In this document: positions 22,168-32,275 of the stretch, piece after piece
Numbering within the stretch: position 1 is the first letter of the stretch
Layout: the number at the start of each line of letters is the position of its first letter
Source: Arsenophonus sp052174495
GTDB lineage: Bacteria; Pseudomonadota; Gammaproteobacteria; Enterobacterales; Enterobacteriaceae
Direction: 5' to 3'
Length of the DNA: 64,000 nucleotides
Assembly (NCBI GenBank): GCA_052174495.1
Contig: JBQMRR010000007.1
Location: forward strand, 1 to 64,000
Notes under the pieces: model-generated
Told to the model about the DNA's origin: nothing
Seen by the model: only the letters and a program-made list of their open reading frames with translations
Databases searched by the model: none
Position numbers and translations under genes: made by a program

Positions 22168-22570
22168 ATAAAAACCTATTATAAGTGCCAATAGCTTTAT
22201 TGTAGCTTAACTCTTTGTATGCAACAAAATAGAGTTAATAAATTATTAGTTATTTTTGAAAAAATTCTTAACAAAGTACTTTGAAAACGTTATTAATTAC
22301 CATTAAGATCAATTATCTAATAAATAGATTATTGTCAAATAGTAACTTTACTATACTGCTGTAGATCAACATTGATTACATTGCTTTCAGTGATTTAATT
22401 TGTTTGATAACATTAAAAACACTAGCTATTTTCTATATTACTTATATGTATTTGTATTTTAGTTATCTGGAAATTATGTTTTTTAGTAGTCATCTTAATT
22501 AATAAGAGATTAATTTTGATTGCGAAGCAGGATTAGAATTAGCTACTAATTAAACTGCTTTATTTATAAT
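22168..22570. other. Intergenic stretch upstream of sapA
   Basis: AT-rich gap between sapA and the pspF remnant, both on the minus strand. It presumably holds the sap promoter, but several weak -10-like sequences make it impossible to pick one. No gene remnant was recognised. Confidence 0.4.
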
Positions 22571-22965
22571 TTATTCGAGTAAAATATTCTTCGTCGTATG
22601 CTGCCGTTCTTTTAAATAAATAGGAAGTTCAAATAGCTTATCATTTTCTTTTGTTACTATTGATACTATTAGTTCACTAGCAAAAGGATTGAAGATAATT
22701 AAATCTAATGTTTTAGTTCTAACGTCATAACAACAATAGACAGAATGTTCAATGACATTCTTTAACTCACGCGCATTTTCCTTTAAGAGAAAAATAATAA
22801 AGTTTTATGTGTTTTAATAATAAATTCAGAAAAAAGAAAGATTGAGCTTGTGGCACATTTTTATTTGCTAAATACTTAGCAAATAATATATTATCGACTA
22901 ATCGCTCATGTAAAGCCAGAATATGGATGAGATTAAAGGCTAGATAGTCAAGTAGATCGATATGA
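22571..22965 (-). pseudogene. pspF: pspF remnant (C-terminal part)
   Basis: Dead 3' part of the gene for PspF, the sigma-54 enhancer-binding activator of the phage-shock operon. On the minus strand one frame reads HIDLLDYLAFNLIHILALHE and another, after a frameshift, ARELKNVIEHSVYCCYDV and then LDLIIFNPFASE. These align in order with the E. coli PspF stretches ADLLDRLSF...LPPLRER, IRELKNVVERSVYR and LDDIIIDPF. The 5' part is replaced by an IS481 remnant from about 22990, and the C-terminal DNA-binding helix is eroded. The sap-psp linkage is found in related enterobacteria. Assignment rests on three collinear matches. Confidence 0.8.
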
Positions 22966-22990
22966 AATAAGCCTAACTATCACATCCAAT

Positions 22991-23397
22991 CCTCAGGAAA
23001 TATTATTTTTTTGAATAATTAAGGTTTAACTTTGAACCTATCTTCATAGATTGAAGCGAAGGTATACTACCCAATACTGATTTGGATAATTCCTGATTGT
23101 ATAGCTAAACATATTGATGTAGAGTGATCTCAATCTCTTGAAAAGAATTGAAAAGATAAGTTTGCAGGTTATCTTTTGCGCGCCCATTAAATCGCTCTAC
23201 CATACATTTTCTTTTAAGAATCGATCAGTAGGCTAAGTCGGTATTCTATATCAAGCTTTATATATAAACAGACAAATACCTGTTTTTAGTGGTTAAACAT
23301 TTTTGTAAGCTAAAAGGCTGTCTGTAAATTCTTTGTTATTGTCTGTAAGTATTCTATGGATAGTCAGGGCATGATTGATTAAACTCACGTAAAAAGC
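22991..23397 (-). mobile_element. Degenerate IS481-family fragment, copy c
   Basis: Minus-strand 3' part, sharing the terminal block near 23010-23060 and the QTNG-region remnant near 23180-23220 with the other copies. It is cut at 23398 by the IS256 copy B. The frame at 23293-23517 spans the junction and is not a gene. Confidence 0.7.
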
Positions 23398-24799
23398 GTT
23401 GGAGTTATGCTTATTTCTGGCATATGGAGTTTTGAGATTGTGACATACCCTGGTGATTAATTTCATGAATGAAATCAATAACAGAGAGATGATATGAAAT
23501 AGAAAGCTTACTCGCAACTATCAGTAAAACTAGATATTACCTGTGATCTATCTATTACAGGAGCGTATCCGTTACTGACAGGCAGCCGATTGATAGGCAC
23601 TGCTGTTGAGGCTAAGCTTAAAGTTATCCTACAATAACGTGCTAAATAATGACTTTATTGACAGGTATGTCAATTATTGCCAGTAACGGTTATGTGTTAC
23701 AGCAAACCATACATATTAATATTGCTGATATTGAGATTAAAGTGATTAAGATTAAAGGGGGAATCAGCAGTTGATAATAATAGAATATGCTTCAAGAGCT
23801 TTTTGCTGCCTTACCTAAGGCGTGGAAAATTAGCGAAGAGTTGAGTTAACCAATGCCTGTATACTTAACGAATCATCTCCACCGCTGGTTTTCAGCAACT
23901 CCTAGAGCGCACTTCACGGAGAAAGTGCATTATCTTTTTGCCAAGTACCTATCAGCAGACTGAAATATCAATGTTTTGAAGAGTAACAGAATATTGAGGT
24001 AGGCTGTCTGATTTAAGCGATACGCTCTACATTTATTTTTTGGCTAAAGGTATATGTTGTTCTGTCAGGAACACTGAACACCTTTTCTTAGTTGCTCATC
24101 ATTTAGTCAGTTAGCGTAGACATAAGCAGCTTATTACGCTCGAAGATACTTATCGAAAGTTGAAGCAAGTTTGGTCAAACTTCTGAATGACCTGCAAAGC
24201 CCGTTGCTTAACCGTATCTCAGGCTTGATGCGGGAGCCTTATACCTTTGGTTTTGGAAAAGATATTCTTAGATATACCAGTCCAAAGATATTGGGATATA
24301 GGTATACAAAATAGCTGATGTGCTAGCTTCACTCTCCAAAGGAGGCGAACCAAAAGTTAAGAGGGTGCTTAGCTGCCAGAAGTTTAGCTAGCAGAGAGCT
24401 ATAATATCGCCAACAAAGCTCCTTTAATGCTTTGTCGACAAGGTTATTAGCAAAGTATCATCTCCAGTAATGAAGAAACTGGAGAAAGATCAAGAATAAC
24501 GGACGATTTCCTGTTAGCCGCAGTGGACTATTCAGAATTACCAATTTGATTAAATCAGATTTTGCGACAGTGAGCCTATTAAGGTGACGCACGAAATATC
24601 TTGGTTCAAGAAAAGAACCATTTTGATAGTATTTAAGCTACTTGCTTTTGCTCAGAAAAGCTGGAACCAGTTAATGGGATTTAATCTGCTAACTCTTGTT
24701 ATGGTAAAACAACATTCAATTTAGGTATAGAGAACAGATTTATAAAGTCTCTTCGTGAACATAACTTAATCGTCATATACCATATTTGCTAATAATTCT
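23398..24799 (+). mobile_element. Degenerate IS256-family element, copy B
   Basis: Full-length dead copy, 1.40 kb, from GGAGTTATGC to TTTGCTAATAATTC. Many stops. The C-terminal region near 24500-24620 keeps traces of the family's NLIKSDFAT...-type motif (TTNxIESxFATV in active members). Confidence 0.78.
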
Positions 24800-25328
24800 T
24801 ATCTGATTTATTATATATCTATAATAGGATATATTACCTCCTATTTCTGTTAAAATTATTGTGATGAAAAATAAACGTATACTTTAATCTTAATTCTTAA
24901 GATAGAACCTATAGTTTTTTGTAAAAATGAATTGTTAGATAATACTAAGTATAAATTATATCACCATAACTTTATTTCATTAATTAATATGATTAAATAT
25001 TAGAGATATAAATTATTATGCTATATTATATTGCTCTGCCAAAATTTTATATCTGGATTCCGAGCAGCGGCGATATGTTAAACGTGCTACCTACAAATAA
25101 AAGTGTTAAGTTTAATACTTTAAATATTTCTTCAGACACTCAGTCATTTTTATAAAAACCTTATATTATATTTGTCAAATACCTATTTTATATCATTTAA
25201 TTAGATTTTATATGCACGAGATAAGCCAACCAAAGAGTGCAAAAATATTTGCTTAGCTAATGTTTTGGCTGATTAATTAAAATATTATCTATTCAAGAAA
25301 CTTATTTACCTTCCAGTAAATATTACTT
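24800..25328. other. Gene-free stretch between IS remnants
   Basis: AT-rich, no recognisable gene. A 39-codon coding-like frame near 25020-25155 (reads IWIPSSGDMLNVLPTNKS) is of unknown origin. Confidence 0.35.
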
Positions 25329-25465
25329 CCTGAAAGATAATATAGTTTTTGAATAATTCAGTTTAATTTTAAATCTATTTTTCATAGACTGGAATGAAGT
25401 TTTACTACCCAATACTATTGGGATAATTTCTGATTATATAGTAAAAGATATCGATGAAAAATGAT
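25329..25465 (-). mobile_element. Short IS481-family end fragment, copy d
   Basis: About 137 bases matching the 3' terminus of the IS481 family: TTTTTGAATAATTCAG, then the TTTTCATAGACTGGAATG block and CCCAATACT. The rest of the element is missing. Confidence 0.6.
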
Positions 25466-27250
25466 AGAACCTACCACACTATGATGTGTGTGGCGCAGCT
25501 ATAGTGATTCCAGGAAGTTTATAATCTGAGTACTGTTTATATTCTGGAATATGTTAATTTTTAGAAATTTATTCAGATGAATTAGATAAATTCCTATAAA
25601 AGATAAACTAAAAAAATTAGGAATATAATACGTAACTTAACGTGTTATAATAAGCCTATTTATAATGAATCGCTTTATAGTTCTCCTTAAAAAATTAATG
25701 ATGATAGACCGATTTAATTTTTAATAATACTACAAAAGAGATCATAGAGAAATATATCTGACTTTAAATCCTAATTTTTTCAACACGCAAGTATTATTCT
25801 CTTCTAATCACGATTATCCAAAGTTTTGAGCAAGCAGCTCAAATAAATCCAATTATAGTGAATATATAACTGTATTGAAGAGGGGGATAATACTATAAAG
25901 TATGGTTGCTGATGAATTGATTATTTAGGGAAGTAGCAATAATTCTCCTATCTTTCGCTTCTTGGAAAAATACAAAGATAATTGGGCCAATAGATCTGGC
26001 AAATCCTTATAAGATGACGATTCTATTTTCTTATAGAAAACTTAGAAGATAATTGCCTAGATATATATTCCATTTCCAACTAAACTATTTTTATTATTGA
26101 CGACGTCTGAGATAACTTACTTAAAAACACGGTGAAAGTATTAATTAATAGTTCCGTCTAGTTATTAAGCGAATAAACTTATTTTGTAGCACTTCTGTCA
26201 TATGGGATTGTCTGGACGCTATTGCTGTGCCTCTTCTAAATATTCCTACTCACGTTTTTCAAAGGTGTAAGTGAAAATTGCAGTTCATGTGACGTCAAAC
26301 CTACTGAGTAGTGGTTAAAAAGCAGATTCATATCTTGCTCGATTGCAACTTACAACACATTATTTCACTATCTCTCCATCTTTTTGATTTTTTTTAATAA
26401 TAATTGGGATGTGCGACTTATAACACTCTATTTTGATCGCCACTCACACTTGTGACGCAGTAAGATACGCAACATGGTATTAAAATTGATATCTTCTATC
26501 CTTTCGTATATTTAGTCTCGACAACTCAATCAAATCTACATATTCATATCTCCGTCACCTGAGGTGCTGAATATTAAATATGTTGTATGGTGGAAAGGCT
26601 ATTTTCTTTAATAAAAAATTGGTCTAAAAAGTCTGGTAAGGCGCTACCATCCGGTGATGCGTTATAACTATGATCTGATAAATCCCAGTGCCTTACTGTT
26701 CTTATGCACATATCTGCCACAGGCAGGAATGGGGGGAGGTGGTGGTGTTGCGTTATTTTGAAGACGCAGTATAGAGACGCGTTACACCGAAAATACACTT
26801 CTCTAAAAACAAAAGAAACTAGGATAGTGTGAAATATCTCTTACAATATCCCATTAAATGATTACAGTATCAATATAAAAACTACTGCATTAATAAGGGG
26901 GGGGTGGAGAGTGTTTGTGCATAATTATTACGATCATCGGACTTCAGTATCATTAATAAACCCTCATGCAAGAAGAGATCATCGAGCACTATATTAGCTA
27001 TATTCCGAAAGGCATCTCAACAAGATGATGCGTTATTATGATTTCTTCTCGAAACGTAAATGAGTCATGCTATTACCGAAGATGTATAAGACGCTGTAAA
27101 TGATTTATAAAAATTAGAGTTCGCTACCTTAATTAAAGGGAATTTCTATAAATAGATCTGTACAAATGCATTTTGTGTGGCAACAGGCTACTTTTACCGA
27201 TGCTCATCCTTTGGCAAGTAAGCAATATAGAATTGTTCTCAGAAAGAATG
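25466..27250 (-). mobile_element. Unclassified repeat family, copy U2
   Basis: Longest inverted match to U1. Landmarks are AATCACGATTATCC near 25814, the block 25900-26160, the frame 26574-26798 (minus; includes PVADMCIRTVRHWDLSDHSY) and the segment near 27170-27220. The minus-strand frame is open over 74 codons but resembles no family I know. A run of eight G at 26897-26904 marks local slippage. It may be one IS or two IS joined. Confidence 0.55.
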
Positions 27251-27439
27251 TATAAAATTGAAAAACGATGTTTATTAAGATAAAATATAGAATTAATATC
27301 ACTAAAATTAATGCATTAAGTCAAAAACCACATACTCTAATAAAATTTCACTTACAATTATCTAGTAAACTAATTCCTGCCTGCTTTTATCAATAAAGAA
27401 TTGCCTTTGGTCTCTTTTAAAGTGAGAGGGAATTTCCTA

Positions 27440-28275
27440 AAGATCAAGATCTTGATTAACATTAAAATGTTAGTTTTGCAGCTCATCTTCCATGCACCGA
27501 TTAAATCGCTTGACAATATTATTTGTTTTAGGATGAGTTGAGGTTAATCGGTGTTCTATGGCAAGCTTTGTATATGATAGTCGAATCTCTGTTTTCCAGG
27601 AGCTAGATATTTTGCAGATCGAAAGATGGTCTGTAAATTCTTTGACATTATCTATAAATATCTGATAGATATTCATGTAATATCTTTGGTTAATATCATG
27701 TATAAAAAGCGTCGAGCATTAACCGCAGTCTTGACCGTATAAAGGCAAATAAAAAATCCATAGAGTGCTGCATGATCTTTTTCTATATTAAAATAACGTC
27801 ATAAATTTTTGTTTAGCATTTGCGAAAGACATATTTAACTTCTATATGAAGATGACCTAAGTTCATAGCTTTTAAGTGTTTTATAATTCGGCTTTTAGAA
27901 TAGGATTTTCCTGGCTTATTTTATGTATTTTTCCCATTTGTACCTGTGTAAATAGAGATCCAGTTAAGATCTATATACAACAGAGTTCAAGAACTCGTAT
28001 ACGATTGATGGCCAGTAGATTGCCAAAATAAAAAAACATTTTTTTGCAGGAAAACGACTACAACTTATTGAGCGAGTAATGGTGTCATTAGTAAACGACG
28101 GGGATATAGCTGTTAATTATCAACATCATCTCGTTTTTATCCTTTAATAATGGTAAATTCGAATGTACTATAAAGCTTAGTTTTAGAAAAGTGTATGCAG
28201 ATTTTTTACTTATTTAAAGAGTAGCACTGATTTTAGGTATTGCACTTATCTGCAATGGAGGCTCATTATCATGAT
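27440..28275 (-). mobile_element. Degenerate IS481-family element, copy e
   Basis: The best-preserved IS481 copy. The minus-strand frame at 27470-27676 reads DNVKEFTDHLSICK, LAIEHRLTSTHPKTNNIVKR and FNRCMEDELQN, matching the DDE-domain block of IS481 transposases (DNGxEFTDR ... GIEHRLTxPxxPQTNGMVERFNGR). Upstream parts are broken by stops. The 5' terminus lies near 28230-28270; the 3' terminus is missing. Confidence 0.8.
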
Positions 28276-28716
28276 AATTTACCTCAACGTAAATCTCTCA
28301 ATAGCTATCCTTGCTATAAATATAGCTGTGCGACGAGGATTTATATAATGATTCGGGACTAACAAGTAAAGATAAATTTTTAGTACTTATTTTATCTCAA
28401 TTACAACAAAATTCAGCGGCTAATACCGCTTTAATCTATTTGAGGTAAGAGTCGGATATATAACATACCTCAAAACATAATTTATTATGCTGTATAGAAG
28501 GAGTTAGGATATCATTTAGTAAGTAGTGAAAGCAATTAGGTTTTTTAGATTCCCTAATGAAATTATAATAAGATAATAGTAGCCATCAGGTAGGTTTTAA
28601 TCTGGATATATTTTTTCATTAAATTTTATTAATATGGCAAAATAGTTGCTTTCTATCTTATAGAAAAGCAGAAAACGATGGGTTAATTTTGATAAATATA
28701 ACTGGGTATCAGATAA
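28276..28716. other. Region upstream of pdxB
   Basis: No gene recognised. A short coding-like frame near 28375-28445 (SQLQQNSAANTALIYL) may be a scrap of a lost neighbour; in E. coli flk lies on this side, but the resemblance is insufficient to call it. The pdxB promoter should lie in the last 150 bases. Confidence 0.35.
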
Positions 28717-29847
28717 GTGAAAATATTGGTTGACGAAAATATGCCTTATGCAACTCAATTGTTTGAAACAATTGGTGAAGTAAAGGCAGTTTCTGGTCGT
28801 TCAATTTCGTTGGTACAGCTAGCAACAGCAGATGCTTTAATGGTGCGTTCTGTTACTCAAGTTAATGAAGCATTACTTAAAGAGAGTAAGGTAAAATTTG
28901 TTGGAACTGCGACAGCTGGATTTGATCATGTTGATAGGCAATGGTTATCTCAAGCAGGCATCGCTTTTTCTTCCGCACCGGGTTGTAATGCGATTGCGGT
29001 GGTAGAATATGTTTTTTCTTCTTTCTTGTTACTAGCTGAACGTAATTGCTTTGATTTGCGAGAAAAAACAGTCGGTATTGTAGGGGTTGGTAATGTTGGG
29101 AGTCGACTTAATGCATATTTGAAGGCTTGGGGGGTGAATACCTTACTTTGTGATCCTCCTCGTGAAGACGCTACTGATAATAGTGAGCAATTTTTGCCAT
29201 TGGAAGAATTAATTAATCAGGCGGATATTTTAACTTTTCATACGCCATTAAATAAATCTGGCCGCTATTCATCTTATCATTTATTAAATGAAGAACTGCT
29301 TGCTGCTATGCCGGATGGACGTATTTTACTAAATACTAGCCGCGGAGAAGTTATTGATAATCAGGCATTATTAAAAAATTTAGAAGATGGTAAAAAAATC
29401 GATGTTATATTAGATGTTTGGCAACATGAACCAAACATTTCTCTACCTTTATTAGCTAAAGTTAAAATTGGTACACCACATATTGCTGGTTATTCACTGG
29501 AAGGTAAAGCACGTGGTACCAGTCAAATTTTTGCCGCATTTAGTCAGTTTTTAGGCCAAGTGCAGCAAATTAAATTATCTGATTTATTGACTATTCCAGA
29601 ATTTAATGAAATTACCTTTAGCGGTGAATTAACGCAAACTAGTTTAAAGCGTTTAGTGCATTTAGTTTACGATGTACGTCGTGACGATGCAGCATTAAGA
29701 AAAATTGCTCATCTTGACGGCCAGTTTGATTATTTTCGTAAAAATTATCCAGAACGCCGTGAATGGTCATCTCTTAGGGTGAGGTGTGATAATAGCGATG
29801 CTGCTAATACATTGAAAATACTAGGCTTCAATACTAAATTAATTTAA
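28717..29847 (+). CDS. pdxB: Erythronate-4-phosphate dehydrogenase
   Basis: Second step of the DXP-dependent pyridoxal 5'-phosphate pathway: oxidises 4-phospho-D-erythronate. The 376 residues compare with 378 in E. coli. It is a D-2-hydroxyacid dehydrogenase: NAD motif GVGNVG (123-128), catalytic Arg209 (NTSRG), Glu238 (VWQHEPN) and His255 (TPHIAG), plus the PdxB C-terminal dimerisation region with LKRLVHLVYDVRRDDA and NYPERREWSSL. The start is GTG at 28717, giving the same N-terminus (MKILVDENMPYA) as E. coli. First gene of the ancestral pdxB-usg-truA-dedA-accD-folC-dedD-cvpA-purF-ubiX block. Confidence 0.97.
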   Translation: MKILVDENMPYATQLFETIGEVKAVSGRSISLVQLATADALMVRSVTQVNEALLKESKVKFVGTATAGFDHVDRQWLSQAGIAFSSAPGCNAIAVVEYVFSSFLLLAERNCFDLREKTVGIVGVGNVGSRLNAYLKAWGVNTLLCDPPREDATDNSEQFLPLEELINQADILTFHTPLNKSGRYSSYHLLNEELLAAMPDGRILLNTSRGEVIDNQALLKNLEDGKKIDVILDVWQHEPNISLPLLAKVKIGTPHIAGYSLEGKARGTSQIFAAFSQFLGQVQQIKLSDLLTIPEFNEITFSGELTQTSLKRLVHLVYDVRRDDAALRKIAHLDGQFDYFRKNYPERREWSSLRVRCDNSDAANTLKILGFNTKLI

Positions 29848-29878
29848 TTAAAATGTTAATAAGATTAGAGAAAATAAC

Positions 29879-31404
29879 ATAACAGAAAATTGCAATCTTG
29901 CACTATTAGGTGCATATCGGTGACTGCCGATCAGAGAACATATATTAAGTTTATTTATTTGATTCAGGATTATTATATAGATACTGCACGTACAGTCATA
30001 TTTATGTAATATGGCTTATTAAGAGATATAGTTGAAGGAAAATATCGTGATAATACTTAATAATCAGGTAACTTTAATACCTAAAATCAGTGCTACTTTT
30101 TAAATAAGTAAAAATCTGAGTACACTTTTTCTAAAGCTAAGCTTTATAGTATATTTGAACTTACTATTTCTAAATTGCAAAAAGGGGATAACGTTGATGA
30201 TCATAGCTATATTCCTACTCTTTCCTACGAAAAAGTTTTCTTTCTTGCTGATCTTCTGGTAAAGTCATACCAGAATTCTTGAATCTCGTAGCATCTTGAT
30301 CTGGATTAGATTGCTATTTATGCAGACCAAAAATAAGAAATTACGTAAAATAAAACAGGGAGGAGCTTCGAGAAGCTAAAGGATAAAACATTTAAGAGCT
30401 ACGCGTCTGCTTAGTTGTACGTAAATATGAAATATCTTTCTAAGATATCAAATAGAATTTCATGACGTTACCTTTCATATGTATAGATTGCGCTACTCAA
30501 TGAATTTTATCTATTTTACAAGGCCAGATTTTCGCCGTGATGCTTGACACTTCTTACGTGATCTTAATCGAACATGTTTCCATGAACATTCATCAGATAC
30601 TTATAGGTAATAGCAAAAATTTACAGATCATCTTTTATGTTTGCAAAAAGATTCAACCACTAGAAAACAAAAATTTGACTATTTGTGTACAGAGCTTGGT
30701 ATAAACACCGATTTAGCCAGTTGATGCATTCTCAAACGAATGGTATTATTCAAGCAATTTAATCAGTATATAGAAAATGGGCTACAAAGCTATATCCCTT
30801 CAATTTCGTTCAAGAGCTTAAAATTATTCTGCATCGATATGTTTTACTGTATAATCAGTAATTACTCTAATCAGTATAAGATAGTATAAAACTCCATTGC
30901 AGTCTATGAAATATTAGTTCAAATTTAAATTATTTAAAAAACCATGCTATCTTTCAGCATAGTGAAAACTAGCATTTAATTGATTACCATTATTAAATGA
31001 TTGATAATGAAAGGGCTCTTGTTCGCAAAATCGCAGTTTAGTTAGTTAAGTACGTAAAATTTTAAAAATGATAGGTTATTTATTATTGTAAATTATATTT
31101 GCAAACACCTATTTTATGATTATGAACAAGTGGTTTATTTGGAAACATTACGTTCAATGAACGTCTAAGGCGACTGGAAAGAAAATGTTAAATTTAATGA
31201 TCTTTAGTAAGTTTGCGAAGATGACTTTAACTCAAATAACAGATGTTTCAGGCAGTGGTCAATTAAGTATTAAGTTGTAGGTGTAATGATTATAGTTCAC
31301 CTGAGATATTATAGTTTTAGTTGATTACCAATAATATCCGATTTAGCAGTGCTCAAATGTTAATAGAAATTTTGGAGCGATTAGTGCAGGAGCAATATTA
31401 TTAA
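29879..31404 (+). pseudogene. usg: usg pseudogene, split by an IS481 remnant
   Basis: Remnant of usg, encoding a semialdehyde-dehydrogenase-like protein of unknown function that sits between pdxB and truA in enterobacteria. The 5' end reads TENCNLALLGAY (E. coli SEGWNIAVLGAT) with the start codon changed to ATA at 29879. After an inserted IS481 remnant (30062-30957), pieces reading FYDYEQVVYLETLRSM (E. coli FYGHAQMVNFEALRPL), NDYSSPEIL and ERLVQEQYY follow in order (E. coli RNDYGMPEQ and EKLVQEYLY). Many stops and frameshifts. The stop codon is still in place and overlaps the truA start as TAATG, so the old translational-coupling junction persists. Confidence 0.9.
30062..30957 (+). mobile_element. 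Degenerate IS481-family element, copy f, inside usg
   Basis: Plus-strand copy of about 0.9 kb. The 5' end near 30080 (CCTAAAATCAGTGCTAC) pairs with the 5' end of copy e near 28240. Near 30660-30745 a broken frame reads like FDYLCTELGI...SQTNGIIQAI, the IS481 catalytic region. The 3' end is near 30945. It has eroded together with the host gene usg. Confidence 0.75.
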
Positions 31405-32213
31405 TGTTGAAGAAACAATCTCCTTTGTTGATGACTAAAATCGCTTTAGGGATTGAGTATAATGGTACTCATTATTATGGTTGGCAGCGTCAACAACAGG
31501 TAAAAAGTATTCAAGCTTGTTTGGAGTTGGCGTTATCAAAAGTTGCAAATGAGTATGTCAATATTTATTGTGCCGGACGTACTGATGCAGGTGTACATGC
31601 TACTGGTCAGGTGATTCATTTTGAAACATCGGTCTTACGTAAAGACTCAGCCTGGACGATGGGAGTTAATAGTTATTTACCATCAGATATTGCAGTGCAG
31701 TGGTGCAAAATTGTTGAGCCAGATTTTCATGCTCGTTTTTCTGCTACCGATCGTCAATATCATTATATTATTTTAAATCATCGATTTCGACCTGCGATAT
31801 TATCTGCAGGCGTAACGCACTATCATGCGCCATTAGATGAGAGAAAAATGCATCATGCCGCTCAGGCATTGATTGGGGAACAGGATTTTACTTCATTTAG
31901 ATCTGCTCAGTGTCGATCTAAATCACCTTGGCGTAATATAAAGCATATTCATGTTAACCGTTATGGTGACTATATTGTAGTTGATATTAAAGCTAATGCC
32001 TTTGTTCATCATATGATACGCAATATTGTTGGTAGTTTATTTGCAGTAGGGTGTGGTAATCAAGATATTGGTTGGATAGCAGAGCTTTTAGAATTTAAAG
32101 ATAGAACAAAAGCAGCGGCAACTGCAAAAGCAGAAGGGCTCTATTTAGTTGCTGTGGACTATCCAGCAAAGTATAAGTTACCTAAAACAACTGCAGGAGC
32201 ATTTTTTTACTAG
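31404..32213 (+). CDS. truA: tRNA pseudouridine(38-40) synthase
   Basis: Converts uridines 38-40 of the anticodon arm to pseudouridine. The 269 residues compare with 270 in E. coli. Catalytic Asp61 sits in CAGRTDAGVHATGQV; also seen are YYGWQRQ, DIAVQWCKIVEPDFHARFSA, DFTSFRSAQCRSKSPWRN, VDIKANAFVHHMIRNIVGSL and AAATAKAEGLYLVAVDYP. The ATG at 31404 overlaps the stop codon of the dead usg (TAATG). In E. coli truA translation is coupled to usg; here usg can no longer be translated through, so truA must initiate on its own. A GGAGC lies near 31373-31377 but is too far to serve as the ribosome-binding site; GCAGGAGC at 31386-31393 is better placed. Confidence 0.96.
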   Translation: MLKKQSPLLMTKIALGIEYNGTHYYGWQRQQQVKSIQACLELALSKVANEYVNIYCAGRTDAGVHATGQVIHFETSVLRKDSAWTMGVNSYLPSDIAVQWCKIVEPDFHARFSATDRQYHYIILNHRFRPAILSAGVTHYHAPLDERKMHHAAQALIGEQDFTSFRSAQCRSKSPWRNIKHIHVNRYGDYIVVDIKANAFVHHMIRNIVGSLFAVGCGNQDIGWIAELLEFKDRTKAAATAKAEGLYLVAVDYPAKYKLPKTTAGAFFY

Positions 32214-32275
32214 AATGATAAATTTAATTATGCGTTTAATTACGCAACGCTAAAGTTATTAATCATTGAATTTTT

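Noticed and set aside
26574..26798. 74-codon open frame as a possible novel small protein
   Set aside because: Lies in a repeat family whose other copies are not open in this frame; treated as a surviving piece of a dead element.
28276..28716. Remnant of flk upstream of pdxB
   Set aside because: Expected from E. coli gene order, but no collinear match was found on the minus strand.
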